24,417 nt of DNA from JBEKTY01 sp049515555 (GTDB taxonomy: Bacteria > Planctomycetota > Planctomycetia > Pirellulales > Thermoguttaceae). Below are positions 1 to 6,860 of the stretch, piece after piece. Location: the NCBI GenBank assembly GCA_049515555.1, contig JBEKTY010000122.1, positions 1 through 24,417 of the forward strand, read 5' to 3'. Position 1 is the stretch's first letter. Each line of letters opens with the position of its first letter. A program made the translations under genes and the position numbers. The notes beneath the pieces were generated by a model that ran no database searches, was not told where the DNA came from, and saw only the letters and a list, made by a program, of their open reading frames with translations.

Positions 1-587
1 TGGATGATCGGCTCGTATCCACCAGGGCGATAAGCGTGCGGATCGGAAGCGTGGGCAGTCGGGAACACGAGCCGGCTGGCAACGTCCAGCATGAAACGGC
101 GGGCGTTGTCCGCCGACCGTTTGCCGATCAGGAAGCTCGGCATCAACTTGGTTTTCCGGTCAACACACGTCCAGAGGTAAATGTCGCCTACGTCATAGGC
201 CGCTTCGCGCTCGGTAATTGTCAGGCGAGCTTGTTTTTTTGCCACGTAGGTCCATTGCTCATCAAATTGCAGGTGGGTCAAGGTGAGGTTCTGCATTCGC
301 TTGTCCAGGAACTCGCGGCAAGCATCCCCGAAACGGACAATGAGCCGGCAAATCGTGTCCCGGTGAATCCGGGTAATCCGCTCGGTCGAACGGATGGAGT
401 TGCCCTCCAGCAGCAGTTGCAAGGCCAGCTTTGCCATCTTGACCGGGAGCCGCATCGGCCCGAGTTGTCCTTGGGGCCTCTTCACGATCCACGTTGCGCC
501 GCAAAGCCGGCAGCGGAATCGCTGGTTGCCATGTCGATCATGGCCAAAACGCTTGCTATCCTTATGTGAACATAATGGGGCTATCAT
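1..587 (-). CDS. IS1-like transposase, C-terminus beyond the window edge
   Basis: The open frame starts at an ATG at 587 and runs off the left edge, giving 195 residues. The N-terminus carries a zinc-ribbon-like pattern (C6, H8, then CRLCG near residue 28), typical of IS1 InsA. This is followed by a helix-turn-helix region containing RSTERITRIHRDTICRLIVR. The motif DEQWTYV then matches the first catalytic Asp region of the IS1 DDE transposase, followed by DIYLWTCVDRKTKL and IGKRSADNARRFM. InsA-like and InsB-like parts lie in one frame, so no programmed frameshift is needed, as in many single-ORF IS1 relatives. The left end of the element is not in the window, so integrity cannot be judged. 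A leftward promoter-like pair lies at 738-765. The assignment is by motif recognition only. Confidence 0.85.
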   Translation of the reverse strand, partial: MIAPLCSHKDSKRFGHDRHGNQRFRCRLCGATWIVKRPQGQLGPMRLPVKMAKLALQLLLEGNSIRSTERITRIHRDTICRLIVRFGDACREFLDKRMQNLTLTHLQFDEQWTYVAKKQARLTITEREAAYDVGDIYLWTCVDRKTKLMPSFLIGKRSADNARRFMLDVASRLVFPTAHASDPHAYRPGGYEPII

Positions 588-674
588 ACAACCGACCTTT
601 GCAGTTGCGGCCGGTCGGCGGTAGAATACCGTTGCTGGACGAGTATTCGGGCCGATGGCCTGGGTACAAAGTCG

Positions 675-710
675 CCCCGCTGGTGTTGACGCATCGGCGG
701 GGTTTCTTGT
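675..710 (+). terminator. Hairpin followed by T-rich tract
   Basis: CCCCGC at 675-680 pairs with GCGGGG at 697-702, followed by TTTCTTGTT. The loop is 16 nt, long for a canonical terminator. It would stop rightward transcription before the operator at 738. On the - strand it lies in the leader of the transposase transcript and has no U-run. Confidence 0.4.
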
Positions 711-737
711 TGATTGTCATTTTCATCCTCTATATAT

Positions 738-799
738 ATTGTAGCAACAATAAATAATCCGTCAAGGGCTATTGCAACGGATTTTATTGTTGCTATAAT
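738..799. promoter_or_regulatory. Large inverted repeat with divergent promoters (operator)
   Basis: The arm at 738-762 and the arm at 777-799 are near-perfect inverted copies around AGCAACAATAAA, ending in ATCCGT, with a 14-nt centre. The right arm contains TATAAT (794-799), preceded at 16 bp by TTGCAA (772-777), which points at the regulator starting at 807. Read leftwards, TTGACG (760-765) and TACAAT (738-743), also 16 bp apart, point at the transposase. The symmetric arms overlapping both -10 boxes are what an operator for a dimeric or tetrameric repressor would look like. The likely binder is the ribbon-helix-helix-like protein encoded next door. Confidence 0.7.
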
Positions 800-806
800 A
801 AAGGGC

Positions 807-1010
807 ATGACTGCCCCGCGTGGACGACCATTCGCAGCCCCAGAGAATCGCAAATCGGCGGAACTGCGGATACGCCTCACTAAAGCTGCACGGGCAGCCC
901 TAGACCAGGCTGCGGCGGCAGAAAGAACATCTACATGGGCGCGGCGAATCCTATTGAGGGAGGCAGCAAGAAGAAGCGGAGGGCGGGGGAGTCCAACCCG
1001 GTCGGAATGA
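807..1010 (+). CDS. Small ribbon-helix-helix-like DNA-binding protein
   Basis: This 67-residue basic protein contains SAELRIRLTKAARAALDQAA followed by WARRILLREA. That is a beta-strand plus two amphipathic helices, as in Arc/CopG/MobC-type ribbon-helix-helix proteins that bind palindromic DNA. The ATG at 807 is chosen because a TTGCAA-16-TATAAT promoter ends at 799. The transcript would therefore start at or one to two bases before the ATG, making it leaderless; no Shine-Dalgarno sequence precedes it. An upstream in-frame start would lie inside the operator. The adjacent inverted repeat suggests autoregulation. The alternative is a relaxosome accessory protein (MobC-like). No partner toxin is visible. 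Family membership is inferred from pattern, not from an alignment. Confidence 0.6.
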   Translation: MTAPRGRPFAAPENRKSAELRIRLTKAARAALDQAAAAERTSTWARRILLREAARRSGGRGSPTRSE

Positions 1011-1076
1011 TCCGGCCCCCTACGGCGGGGTATAAAGCCGCTGCGCCGGCAAGACGCGGGCCGCCCTCCGTTTTTT
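977..1076 (+). terminator. Long-range stem ending in a six-T tract
   Basis: CGGAGGGCGG (977-986), inside the 3' end of the regulator gene, is perfectly complementary to CCGCCCTCCG (1061-1070), followed immediately by TTTTTT. The 74 intervening bases are themselves GC-rich and could fold further. It acts as an intrinsic terminator for the regulator gene, with an unusually large enclosed structure. Confidence 0.6.
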
Positions 1077-1087
1077 CAGATTGCCGC

Positions 1088-1117
1088 TTGCTCACGCAAG
1101 AGGAAACGTGGTAAAAT
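1088..1117 (+). promoter_or_regulatory. Sigma-70-like promoter
   Basis: TTGCTC at 1088-1093 and TAAAAT at 1112-1117 are separated by 18 bp. It lies right after the previous terminator and before a 240-nt stretch without a convincing gene that ends in a strong terminator. Confidence 0.45.
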
Positions 1118-1123
1118 GGAAAA

Positions 1124-1361
1124 GAGGGCATCCGTGCCCCCGTAGTGCTTCCTTGCTGGCCGAAGCTAACCACCGCCATCGCGGGTCAGTCGTATCGGCC
1201 TGAGAAGGTCGCACAACCATGCGCGCATGGCAAGGGCCCTCCTTTCCCTTTTGAGTGCGGCCGGATGGTGGGTGCCCATCAAGACAATCCCACCACCCAG
1301 CCTAGTACGGGGCTTTGCCCTTCGACCCCGTGACCCGCCCCTTTGGGTCACGGGGTTTTTT
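1124..1361 (+). ncRNA. Candidate structured small RNA
   Basis: The stretch is bounded by a promoter-like pair ending at 1117 and a strong terminator at 1326-1361, and no frame inside looks like a protein gene. Local hairpins are GGGCA-tccg-TGCCC (1126-1139), GGTGGG with CCCACC (1267-1272 and 1289-1294) and GGGC-ttt-GCCC (1310-1320). ACGGGG at 1307-1312 can pair with CCCCGT at 1326-1331, an alternative that excludes the terminator stem. The RNA would be about 238 nt. I do not recognise a known RNA family. It would also run towards, and slightly overlap, the 3' end of the opposing gene at 1348. Confidence 0.4.
1326..1361 (+). terminator. Strong intrinsic terminator
   Basis: CCCCGTGACCC (1326-1336) pairs perfectly with GGGTCACGGGG (1345-1355) across an 8-nt loop, followed by TTTTTT. 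The right arm overlaps the last codons and stop of the opposing gene (1348-1731), so the two transcription units converge here. Confidence 0.85.
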
Positions 1362-1731
1362 CATCTTTTACGGTCCAGGTTTTCCCGTCCTTGTCATAGT
1401 CAAAGTATTTGCTGGTTAGTAGCGCCCCCACCGTTCCAGGGGGGATTCCAGATTTTGCCTTAGCGTCACGGCGGCTGATTGGGCCATTGTCGCGGACAAA
1501 ATCAATTAGCTGTTCCAGCCGGGTCTGACCGGCAGCCGCCTTCGCCCTTCTGCCGGGTGTTCGCAATTGTCCGGCTGCACCGTTGTCGCTGGGGCCTGAT
1601 CTCAAGCCCGCGAGTACATCGGCGGCAGCACGCATCTTCTCTGCGGCGTCCAGTAAGGTCTGGCCTGCCCGCTGCATTTCGCCCGCTTGCCGTATAAGCT
1701 CTTGCGGCGAAGCTGAAACCAAGTGTTGCAT
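1348..1731 (-). CDS. Small protein with coiled N-terminus and winged-helix-like C-terminus
   Basis: The product is 127 residues. The start ATG at 1731 is fixed by a near-ideal ribosome binding site (AAAGGAGG read on the - strand, 1737-1745) at good spacing; a longer frame to 1833 would ignore it. Residues about 10-55 form Ala/Gln/Arg-rich helices, probably a coiled coil. Residues about 72-120 (RLEQLIDFVRDNGPISRRDA, then a helix, then a hairpin with WTV) resemble a winged helix-turn-helix. A small DNA-binding or RM-control-like role is possible. The gene is divergent from the methyltransferase, with separate promoters between them. No family is recognised with certainty. The stop codon lies in the stem of a + strand terminator. 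Confidence 0.7.
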   Translation of the reverse strand: MQHLVSASPQELIRQAGEMQRAGQTLLDAAEKMRAAADVLAGLRSGPSDNGAAGQLRTPGRRAKAAAGQTRLEQLIDFVRDNGPISRRDAKAKSGIPPGTVGALLTSKYFDYDKDGKTWTVKDEKTP

Positions 1732-1751
1732 AACCACCTCCTTTTCGCTTA

Positions 1752-1780
1752 ATCTTAACCCTTTGGCGCCTGATTGTCTA
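1752..1780 (-). promoter_or_regulatory. Promoter for the small wHTH-like gene
   Basis: Read on the - strand, TAGACA (1780-1775) and TAAGAT (1757-1752) are 17 bp apart. The expected start is near 1745, which would leave only about 14 nt of leader and would just include the ribosome binding site. Confidence 0.45.
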
Positions 1781-1886
1781 GAGCCGTAGCGGTAAAATCC
1801 GAAAATTGTAACCGTAGCCTTAACGGCCCCCACTTCTTGGTTATAACGTATGCGGCCGCCGGATGAATCCTGATCGTTGATTGCGG

Positions 1887-1915
1887 TTGAACTTCTGACC
1901 GCTCGGATTTATGCT
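1887..1915 (+). promoter_or_regulatory. Promoter for the methyltransferase gene
   Basis: TTGAAC (1887-1892) and TATGCT (1910-1915) are 17 bp apart. The upstream ATG at 1911 lies inside this -10 box, which supports translation from 1950 instead, giving a leader of roughly 28 nt. Confidence 0.55.
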
Positions 1916-1949
1916 AGACGCACGATCAAACGCCCCAAGGAGACGGCCA

Positions 1950-3641
1950 ATGACCAATACCCTCTACTATGGCGACAACCTGGACGTGCTCCGGCGGCAC
2001 ATTGCCGATGAGTCCACAGACCTGATCTACCTAGACCCGCCCTTCAATAGCGAACAAAACTACAACGTGCTCTTTCAGGAGCAGGATGGGACTCGGGCAG
2101 CTTCGCAAATCCGCGCCTTTGAAGATACTTGGCGGTGGGACCAAGGGGCGGCGGCAGCCTATCAGGAGGTTGTCGAGGCTGGCGGGCAGGTGTCCCTCGC
2201 AATGCAGGCGTTTCATACCGTACTGGGCCCCAGCAACATGCTCGCCTACCTTTCCATGATGGCACCCCGCCTCAAGGAATTGCATCGCGTTCTCAAGCCT
2301 GATGGCAGCATTTACCTACACTGCGATCCTACGGCAAGTCACTACCTCAAGACACTTATGGACTCGGTTTTCGGACCAACAAACTTCCTAAATGAGGTCA
2401 TTTGGAAGCGGACCTATGCCCACGGCGCGCAAGTCCGCTGGGGACCGGTTCACGATACCTTGCTGTTCTACGTCAAATCGGCGGAGCATTGCTGGAATCG
2501 AGTTTTACAGGCCCACGGAGAGGCATACCTTTCGACAAAATATCGCTTTCAGGATGAAAGGGGGCGGTTTCGGCTCGTGGTCCTGACGGGCCCCGGGACG
2601 ACCGAGGGCGAATCCGGGAAGCCGTGGAAAGGATACGACCCTACAGCCATCGGCCGGCACTGGGCGGTCCCAAAGAAGCTGCTAAAGGAGATTCTGGGCT
2701 GTGATCCGCCAGCGTCGATGTCGCTGCATGACAAGCTGGAATATCTGGACGAGAAAGGCTTTATCCATTGGCCGAAGAAAGCCGGCGGTGCGACCGGAAC
2801 GCCAGAAGTAAAGCGTTACCTTGATGAGGGCTCGCCAATTCAGGATGTAATCACGGACATTTTTCCCATCAATTCCCAGGCCCAAGAGCGACTCGGCTAC
2901 CCAACTCAAAAGCCCGAGGGACTATTGGAGCGGATTATTAGGGCCAGCAGCAGCGAAGGAGATACGATCCTTGATCCATTCTGTGGATGCGGTACGGCCG
3001 TGGCCGTCGCCCAGAGGCTAAACCGCGCGTGGATCGGAATTGACATTACCTACCTGGCAATCTCGCTGATAAAAACCCGCTTAAGCGATGCCTATGGCCC
3101 AGCCGTCAAGGAAACATACCAAACTGTAGGCGAGCCGGTTTCCGTACAGGATGCGGCGGCGCTTGCGGCTGAGGACCCCTATCAGTTTCAACTATGGGCG
3201 CTCGGCTTAGTTGATGCCCGCGGGAAACTGAAGAAGGGAGCCGATAAGGGAATCGACGGAAGAATCTTCTTCCACGATGAGCCGGAGGGGGGCAAGACAA
3301 AGCAGGTTGTCCTCTCAGTGAAGGCAGGGAAACTCCATGCAGCCTACATCCGGGACCTCTTGGGTACCGTGGACACCCAGAAAGCCGCGATGGGGGTTCT
3401 AGTCAGCATGGACGAGCCGACGAAGAATATGCGGTCTGCCGCGGCATCCGCCGGCTTCTATGAATCGGGCTGGGGGGCTGGGAGCGGGACAAGGCATCCC
3501 AGGTTGCAACTATTGACGGTTGCCGAGCTACTGGATGGCCGGATGATTGATATGCCACCCCGACAGGACGTGCGGACTTTCAAGAAGGCCCCGAGGGCCA
3601 AGGGGAAGCAGGAGCACCAGCAGACCGATTTCCTTGGCTAA
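1950..3641 (+). CDS. DNA N6-adenine/N4-cytosine methyltransferase fused to an Mrr-like nuclease domain
   Basis: The product is 563 residues. AAGGAGA at 1937-1943 precedes the ATG at 1950. The catalytic motif IV, DPPF (29-32), comes before the AdoMet motif I, DPFCGCGT (342-349), the order of beta-class methyltransferases of the N6_N4_Mtase family that methylate amino groups in DNA. The central part (about 150-320) is the variable target-recognition region. The C-terminal part (about 408-520) has GIDG (434-437), then SVKAG with K458, then YIRDLLGTVDTQ. This matches the PD-(D/E)xK fold of Mrr-like restriction domains, with Ser where Glu or Gln is usual. This architecture is known among orphan methyltransferases, and no separate restriction gene is seen nearby. 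It could be a self-contained modification-restriction enzyme, or a methylase with an inactive nuclease fold. Confidence 0.9.
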   Translation: MTNTLYYGDNLDVLRRHIADESTDLIYLDPPFNSEQNYNVLFQEQDGTRAASQIRAFEDTWRWDQGAAAAYQEVVEAGGQVSLAMQAFHTVLGPSNMLAYLSMMAPRLKELHRVLKPDGSIYLHCDPTASHYLKTLMDSVFGPTNFLNEVIWKRTYAHGAQVRWGPVHDTLLFYVKSAEHCWNRVLQAHGEAYLSTKYRFQDERGRFRLVVLTGPGTTEGESGKPWKGYDPTAIGRHWAVPKKLLKEILGCDPPASMSLHDKLEYLDEKGFIHWPKKAGGATGTPEVKRYLDEGSPIQDVITDIFPINSQAQERLGYPTQKPEGLLERIIRASSSEGDTILDPFCGCGTAVAVAQRLNRAWIGIDITYLAISLIKTRLSDAYGPAVKETYQTVGEPVSVQDAAALAAEDPYQFQLWALGLVDARGKLKKGADKGIDGRIFFHDEPEGGKTKQVVLSVKAGKLHAAYIRDLLGTVDTQKAAMGVLVSMDEPTKNMRSAAASAGFYESGWGAGSGTRHPRLQLLTVAELLDGRMIDMPPRQDVRTFKKAPRAKGKQEHQQTDFLG

Positions 3642-3706
3642 TCCAGAAATGGCCGGATGGGGGGCTCGCCTCAGCAACACAGCGTTAGGACACTACCCCC
3701 AGGATC

Positions 3707-3816
3707 GGCCGAGGAATAACGTCAGCAATATTACTGTGGTCGGCACACGCCCTGTGCCGGATTTCCGCACACGGCGTGTGCGGTCTACATTGAAACGCGG
3801 AAGTTATTCCTCGGCC
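3707..3816. repeat. MITE-like palindromic element
   Basis: A perfect 14-bp inverted repeat, GGCCGAGGAATAAC (3707-3720) and its complement (3803-3816), encloses two tandem palindromes. These are CGGCACA-n5-TGTGCCG (3741-3759) and CCGCACA-n5-TGTGCGG (3765-3783). The element occupies almost the whole gap between the convergent methyltransferase and infC genes and contains no open frame. It could be a small non-autonomous element or a bidirectional terminator. Confidence 0.65.
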
Positions 3817-3821
3817 CACCC

Positions 3822-4340
3822 TTACTTGGGCGCCAAGGTGCAGGCCAGGCGGCGGCCATGGTGCATCGGAGCGGCCTCGATCTTGGATACGTCCTCCAGT
3901 TTGGCAACGATCCCGTCCATGATCCGGCGGCCTTCATCGATGTGCGCCAACTCCCGCCCCCGGAACAGCACGGTCACGATCACCTTGTCCTTGTGCTCCA
4001 GGAATTCGCGGGCCCGATTGACCTTCACCTCGATGTCGTGATCGCCCGTCTTCGGCCGCACCCGGATCTCCTTGATCCTGATCTGGTGGGTGTGGCTCTT
4101 GTGCAGTCGTTTCTTCTGCTGGTACTTGAACTTGCCGAAATCCATGATTCGGCAGACCGGCGGCCGCTCGTTGGGCGCGACTTCCACCAGGTCCAGGTTG
4201 ACTTTCCGCGCCGCGAGGATCGCTTCCTCGGTCGCCAGGACCCCAATTTGGGTCCCGTCCTCGGCAATCACGCGGACCGGCGTAGCACGGATCTGCTCGT
4301 TGATCCGCTGCGTTTGCTTCTTCGATGATTCTGTAGCCAC
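3822..4340 (-). CDS. infC: Translation initiation factor IF-3
   Basis: This 172-residue protein spans full IF-3. The N-domain has RINEQIRATPVRVI, followed by the highly conserved VAPNERPPVCRIMDFGKFKY. The linker is lysine-rich, and the C-domain contains IKEIRVRPKTGDHDIEVK. IF-3 binds the 30S subunit, blocks premature 50S joining and checks the initiator tRNA. The start is GTG at 4340, with GGGAGGA only two or three bases upstream. A weak start codon is normal for infC, where it serves autoregulation. thrS lies upstream on the same strand. The usual downstream partners rpmI and rplT are absent; the gene is followed at once by the MITE-like palindrome and the accessory island. Confidence 0.97.
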   Translation of the reverse strand: MATESSKKQTQRINEQIRATPVRVIAEDGTQIGVLATEEAILAARKVNLDLVEVAPNERPPVCRIMDFGKFKYQQKKRLHKSHTHQIRIKEIRVRPKTGDHDIEVKVNRAREFLEHKDKVIVTVLFRGRELAHIDEGRRIMDGIVAKLEDVSKIEAAPMHHGRRLACTLAPK

Positions 4341-4382
4341 TGTCCTCCCACTCGTTATCAGGTAAAGATGTCCGGAAGAGGA

Positions 4383-4532
4383 GTTAGGAGTTAGAAGTTA
4401 GGAGTTAGAATAGCGGCCGTGCCCTTCGGCTCTTGTCCGCGCTCTACCTTCCCAGCCCCAACTTCTGACTCCTAACCCCAAGCTTCCAACCCCAAATTCC
4501 TAACTTCTAACTCCTAACTTCTAACTCCTAAC
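4383..4532. repeat. Inverted repeat with 28-bp arms made of a 14-bp tandem unit
   Basis: Two copies of GTTAGGAGTTAGAA (4383-4410) face two perfect complementary copies (4505-4532) across 94 bp that include further degenerate copies. The right arm forms the last codons and the stop of thrS. A transcript of thrS-infC would carry a long hairpin here. The unit looks like a dispersed intergenic repeat. Confidence 0.85.
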
Positions 4533-6695
4533 TTCTCTCTTCTCCCCGGCCACCTGGCGGATCGTCTTGGCGTCGATCTCGGCGCGGAGCCGGGCTATGA
4601 CGGCCTCCAGGCTCATGGTCCCCAGGTCGCCTTCCAGCCGATCGCGGAGCGTGACTTCGCCCTGCTCGGCCTCGCGGCCCCCCAGCACAAGCATGTAGGG
4701 AATCAGCTCCAACTGGGCGGCGCGGATCTTCGAGCCGATCTTTTCCGCCCGGTAGTCGCCCGCGACGCGCAAGCCCGCCGCCCGCAGCCGGCCCTCGACC
4801 TGCCGGCCGTACTCTTCCACCTTCTGGCTGACCACCATGACCCGCGCCTGCTCGGGGGCCAGCCACAGCGGAAAGGCCCCCGCAAAATGCTCGATCAGCA
4901 TGCCCACGAACCGCTCGAACGACCCGAACGGCGCGCGGTGAATCATCACCGGCGGATGCGGCCGGTTGTCGGCGCCGATGTACTCCAGTCCGAAGCGTTG
5001 TGGGCTGGGCAGGTTGTAGTCCAGTTGCACCGTGCCCAATTGCCACTCGCGGCCGATGCAGTCGGCCACCACGAAGTCGGCCTTGGGGCCGTAAAAGGCC
5101 GCCTCGCCCCGCTCGACGCTCAGTTGCGGCAGGTCCATCTGGCGGCACACCGCCTCGAGCTCGGCCTCGGCCCGCTGCCACGTCTCGGCACTGCCCACGT
5201 ACTTGTCGCTCTGCGGATCGCGAAACCCCAGCCGCACGCGATAGTCGGCCAATCCCAGCGTGCCCAGCACCAACTGCGTCATACGGATGCAGGCGCGGAA
5301 CTCGTCAGCCACCTGTTCCTCGGTGCAGAATATGTGCGCGTCGTCTTGCGTGAACCCCCGCACGCGGATCATCCCGCTCAGCTCGCCCGACTGCTCGAAG
5401 CGATACACCGTTCCGAACTCCGCCAGCCGCAGCGGCAGGTCGCGGTAGCTCCGCGGCTTGGATTGGTAGATCTTGATGTGGTGCGGGCAGTTCATGGGCT
5501 TGAGCAGATACCGCTCCTGCTCGGCGAGCCAGGCGGCAAAGGCCTCGATCTTCTCGGCCGGAGCGGTCAGTTTCTCGTAGCCCGCAATCTGCGGCCGTAC
5601 CTGCGGCGGCAGGTCCTGGCTGGAACACCGCTCCAGGGCCGCGGCCAGGGCCGCGTCGCTCAGGCCGCCCTTGCCACGCTGCGAGAGCAACTCCTGCACC
5701 ATCCCGCCGGCAGGATGAAAACTCAGCGGCGGGAACTGGCTCTCCGCGTAGTACGGAAAATGGCCCGAAGTCTGGTACAGTTCGATCCGCCCGATGTGCG
5801 GCGTATCCACCGCCTGGTAGCCGGCCTTCATCAACTCGGCCAGCAGGAAATCGCCCAACTGGCGGCGCACGCAGGCCCCCTTGGGCAGCCACAGGATCAG
5901 CCCCGAGCCCACCATCGGATCGATGGTAAACAACTCGAGCTGCTTGCCCAGCACGCGGTGGTCCCGCCGCTTGGCCTCCTCGACCTTGTGCAGATAACCG
6001 TCCAAGTCCTGCCGGCTGAACCAGGCGGTTCCGTAGAGCCGTTGCAACTGCTGAGCTTTGGCGTCGCCTTTCCAATAGGCCCCGGCCAGCGAGAGCAGCT
6101 TGAAGGCCCCGACGGCCCCCGCCGCTCTCAGGTGCGGCCCGCGGCACAAATCCATGAACTCGCCCTGCCGATAGAACGACACCGCGGCCTCGCCCGCCAG
6201 CCCCGTCTCGATGTGCTCGACCTTTAGCGACTGGCCCAGGTCGCGGCAGAGTTGGATCGCCTCCCCGCGCGGCATCTCGATCCGCTCGAAGGGCTCGTCC
6301 TCCTTGACGATGCGGGCCATCTCGGCCTCGATCCGCGGCAGATCGGCCTCCGACAGCGGCTGCGGACACTGGAAATCGTAATAGAACCCGCTGTCGACCG
6401 TCGGACCAAAGGCCAATTGCACGCCCTCGAACAGCCGCATCACCGCCCGGGCCATCACGTGCGCGCAGGAGTGCCGCAGGATGTCCAGGGCCTCGGGGTC
6501 CTTGGCCGTGATCAGCCGCAAGGAAACCTGCCCCTCGTCGGGCAGGTAAGAATCGGCCCCCACCAACTGGCCGTCTACCTCCGCCGCAATGGTCGCATGG
6601 GCCAACCGCGGCCCAATCTCGGCCGCCACCTCGATCGGCCGAACACGGCGAGAATACTCTTTAACGCTGCCGTCGGGCAAAGTGACTTTAAGCAT
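4521..6695 (-). CDS. thrS: Threonyl-tRNA synthetase
   Basis: The product is 724 residues against about 640 in E. coli. ATG at 6695 follows GGAG at good spacing. The TGS domain covers 1-63. The editing domain has HSCAH (75-79) and CRGPH (184-188). The class II catalytic core follows, with zinc ligands C403 (in MNCPHH), H454 and H586, motif 2 in the region of FGTVYRFEQSGELSG, and motif 3 around GSFERFVGM. The anticodon-binding domain is about 613-705. It charges tRNA-Thr in the cytoplasm. Residues about 324-395 form an insertion between the catalytic motifs that is absent from the E. coli enzyme. The last residues and the stop codon come from the 14-bp repeat at 4505-4532. It lies upstream of infC on the same strand. 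Confidence 0.97.
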   Translation of the reverse strand: MLKVTLPDGSVKEYSRRVRPIEVAAEIGPRLAHATIAAEVDGQLVGADSYLPDEGQVSLRLITAKDPEALDILRHSCAHVMARAVMRLFEGVQLAFGPTVDSGFYYDFQCPQPLSEADLPRIEAEMARIVKEDEPFERIEMPRGEAIQLCRDLGQSLKVEHIETGLAGEAAVSFYRQGEFMDLCRGPHLRAAGAVGAFKLLSLAGAYWKGDAKAQQLQRLYGTAWFSRQDLDGYLHKVEEAKRRDHRVLGKQLELFTIDPMVGSGLILWLPKGACVRRQLGDFLLAELMKAGYQAVDTPHIGRIELYQTSGHFPYYAESQFPPLSFHPAGGMVQELLSQRGKGGLSDAALAAALERCSSQDLPPQVRPQIAGYEKLTAPAEKIEAFAAWLAEQERYLLKPMNCPHHIKIYQSKPRSYRDLPLRLAEFGTVYRFEQSGELSGMIRVRGFTQDDAHIFCTEEQVADEFRACIRMTQLVLGTLGLADYRVRLGFRDPQSDKYVGSAETWQRAEAELEAVCRQMDLPQLSVERGEAAFYGPKADFVVADCIGREWQLGTVQLDYNLPSPQRFGLEYIGADNRPHPPVMIHRAPFGSFERFVGMLIEHFAGAFPLWLAPEQARVMVVSQKVEEYGRQVEGRLRAAGLRVAGDYRAEKIGSKIRAAQLELIPYMLVLGGREAEQGEVTLRDRLEGDLGTMSLEAVIARLRAEIDAKTIRQVAGEKREVRS

Positions 6696-6756
6696 GTTCT
6701 CCAAAATGCCTACGCCACCGGAAATTGAATCACCACCGGAGACTGTCGCCAGCGGT

Positions 6757-6790
6757 CCCCTCTCCCTCCGGGAGAGGGATAGGGTGAGGG
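6757..6790. repeat. REP-like palindrome in the thrS leader
   Basis: CCCTCTCCC (6758-6766) pairs with GGGAGAGGG (6770-6778) over a 3-nt loop, followed by the characteristic tail ATAGGGTGAGGG. Sequences of this type are common dispersed palindromes in GC-rich genomes. It lies between the probable thrS promoter and the thrS start, so it would form a hairpin in the leader RNA. Confidence 0.7.
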
Positions 6791-6860
6791 CCAAGTTTCG
6801 TCTGACAAAACGGGGACTGTCTCTTCAACGCCCGCCGCCGGGCCGACGGCGTTCCAAATA

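Noticed and set aside
562..726. 54-codon reading frame on the - strand ahead of and overlapping the transposase start, considered as an InsA-like partner
   Set aside because: It lies in the +1, not the -1, relation to the transposase frame, has no IS1-like sequence, and the transposase frame already contains the InsA-like zinc ribbon.
4887..6227. 446-codon + strand frame opposite thrS
   Set aside because: Antisense shadow of a clearly real synthetase gene caused by high GC.
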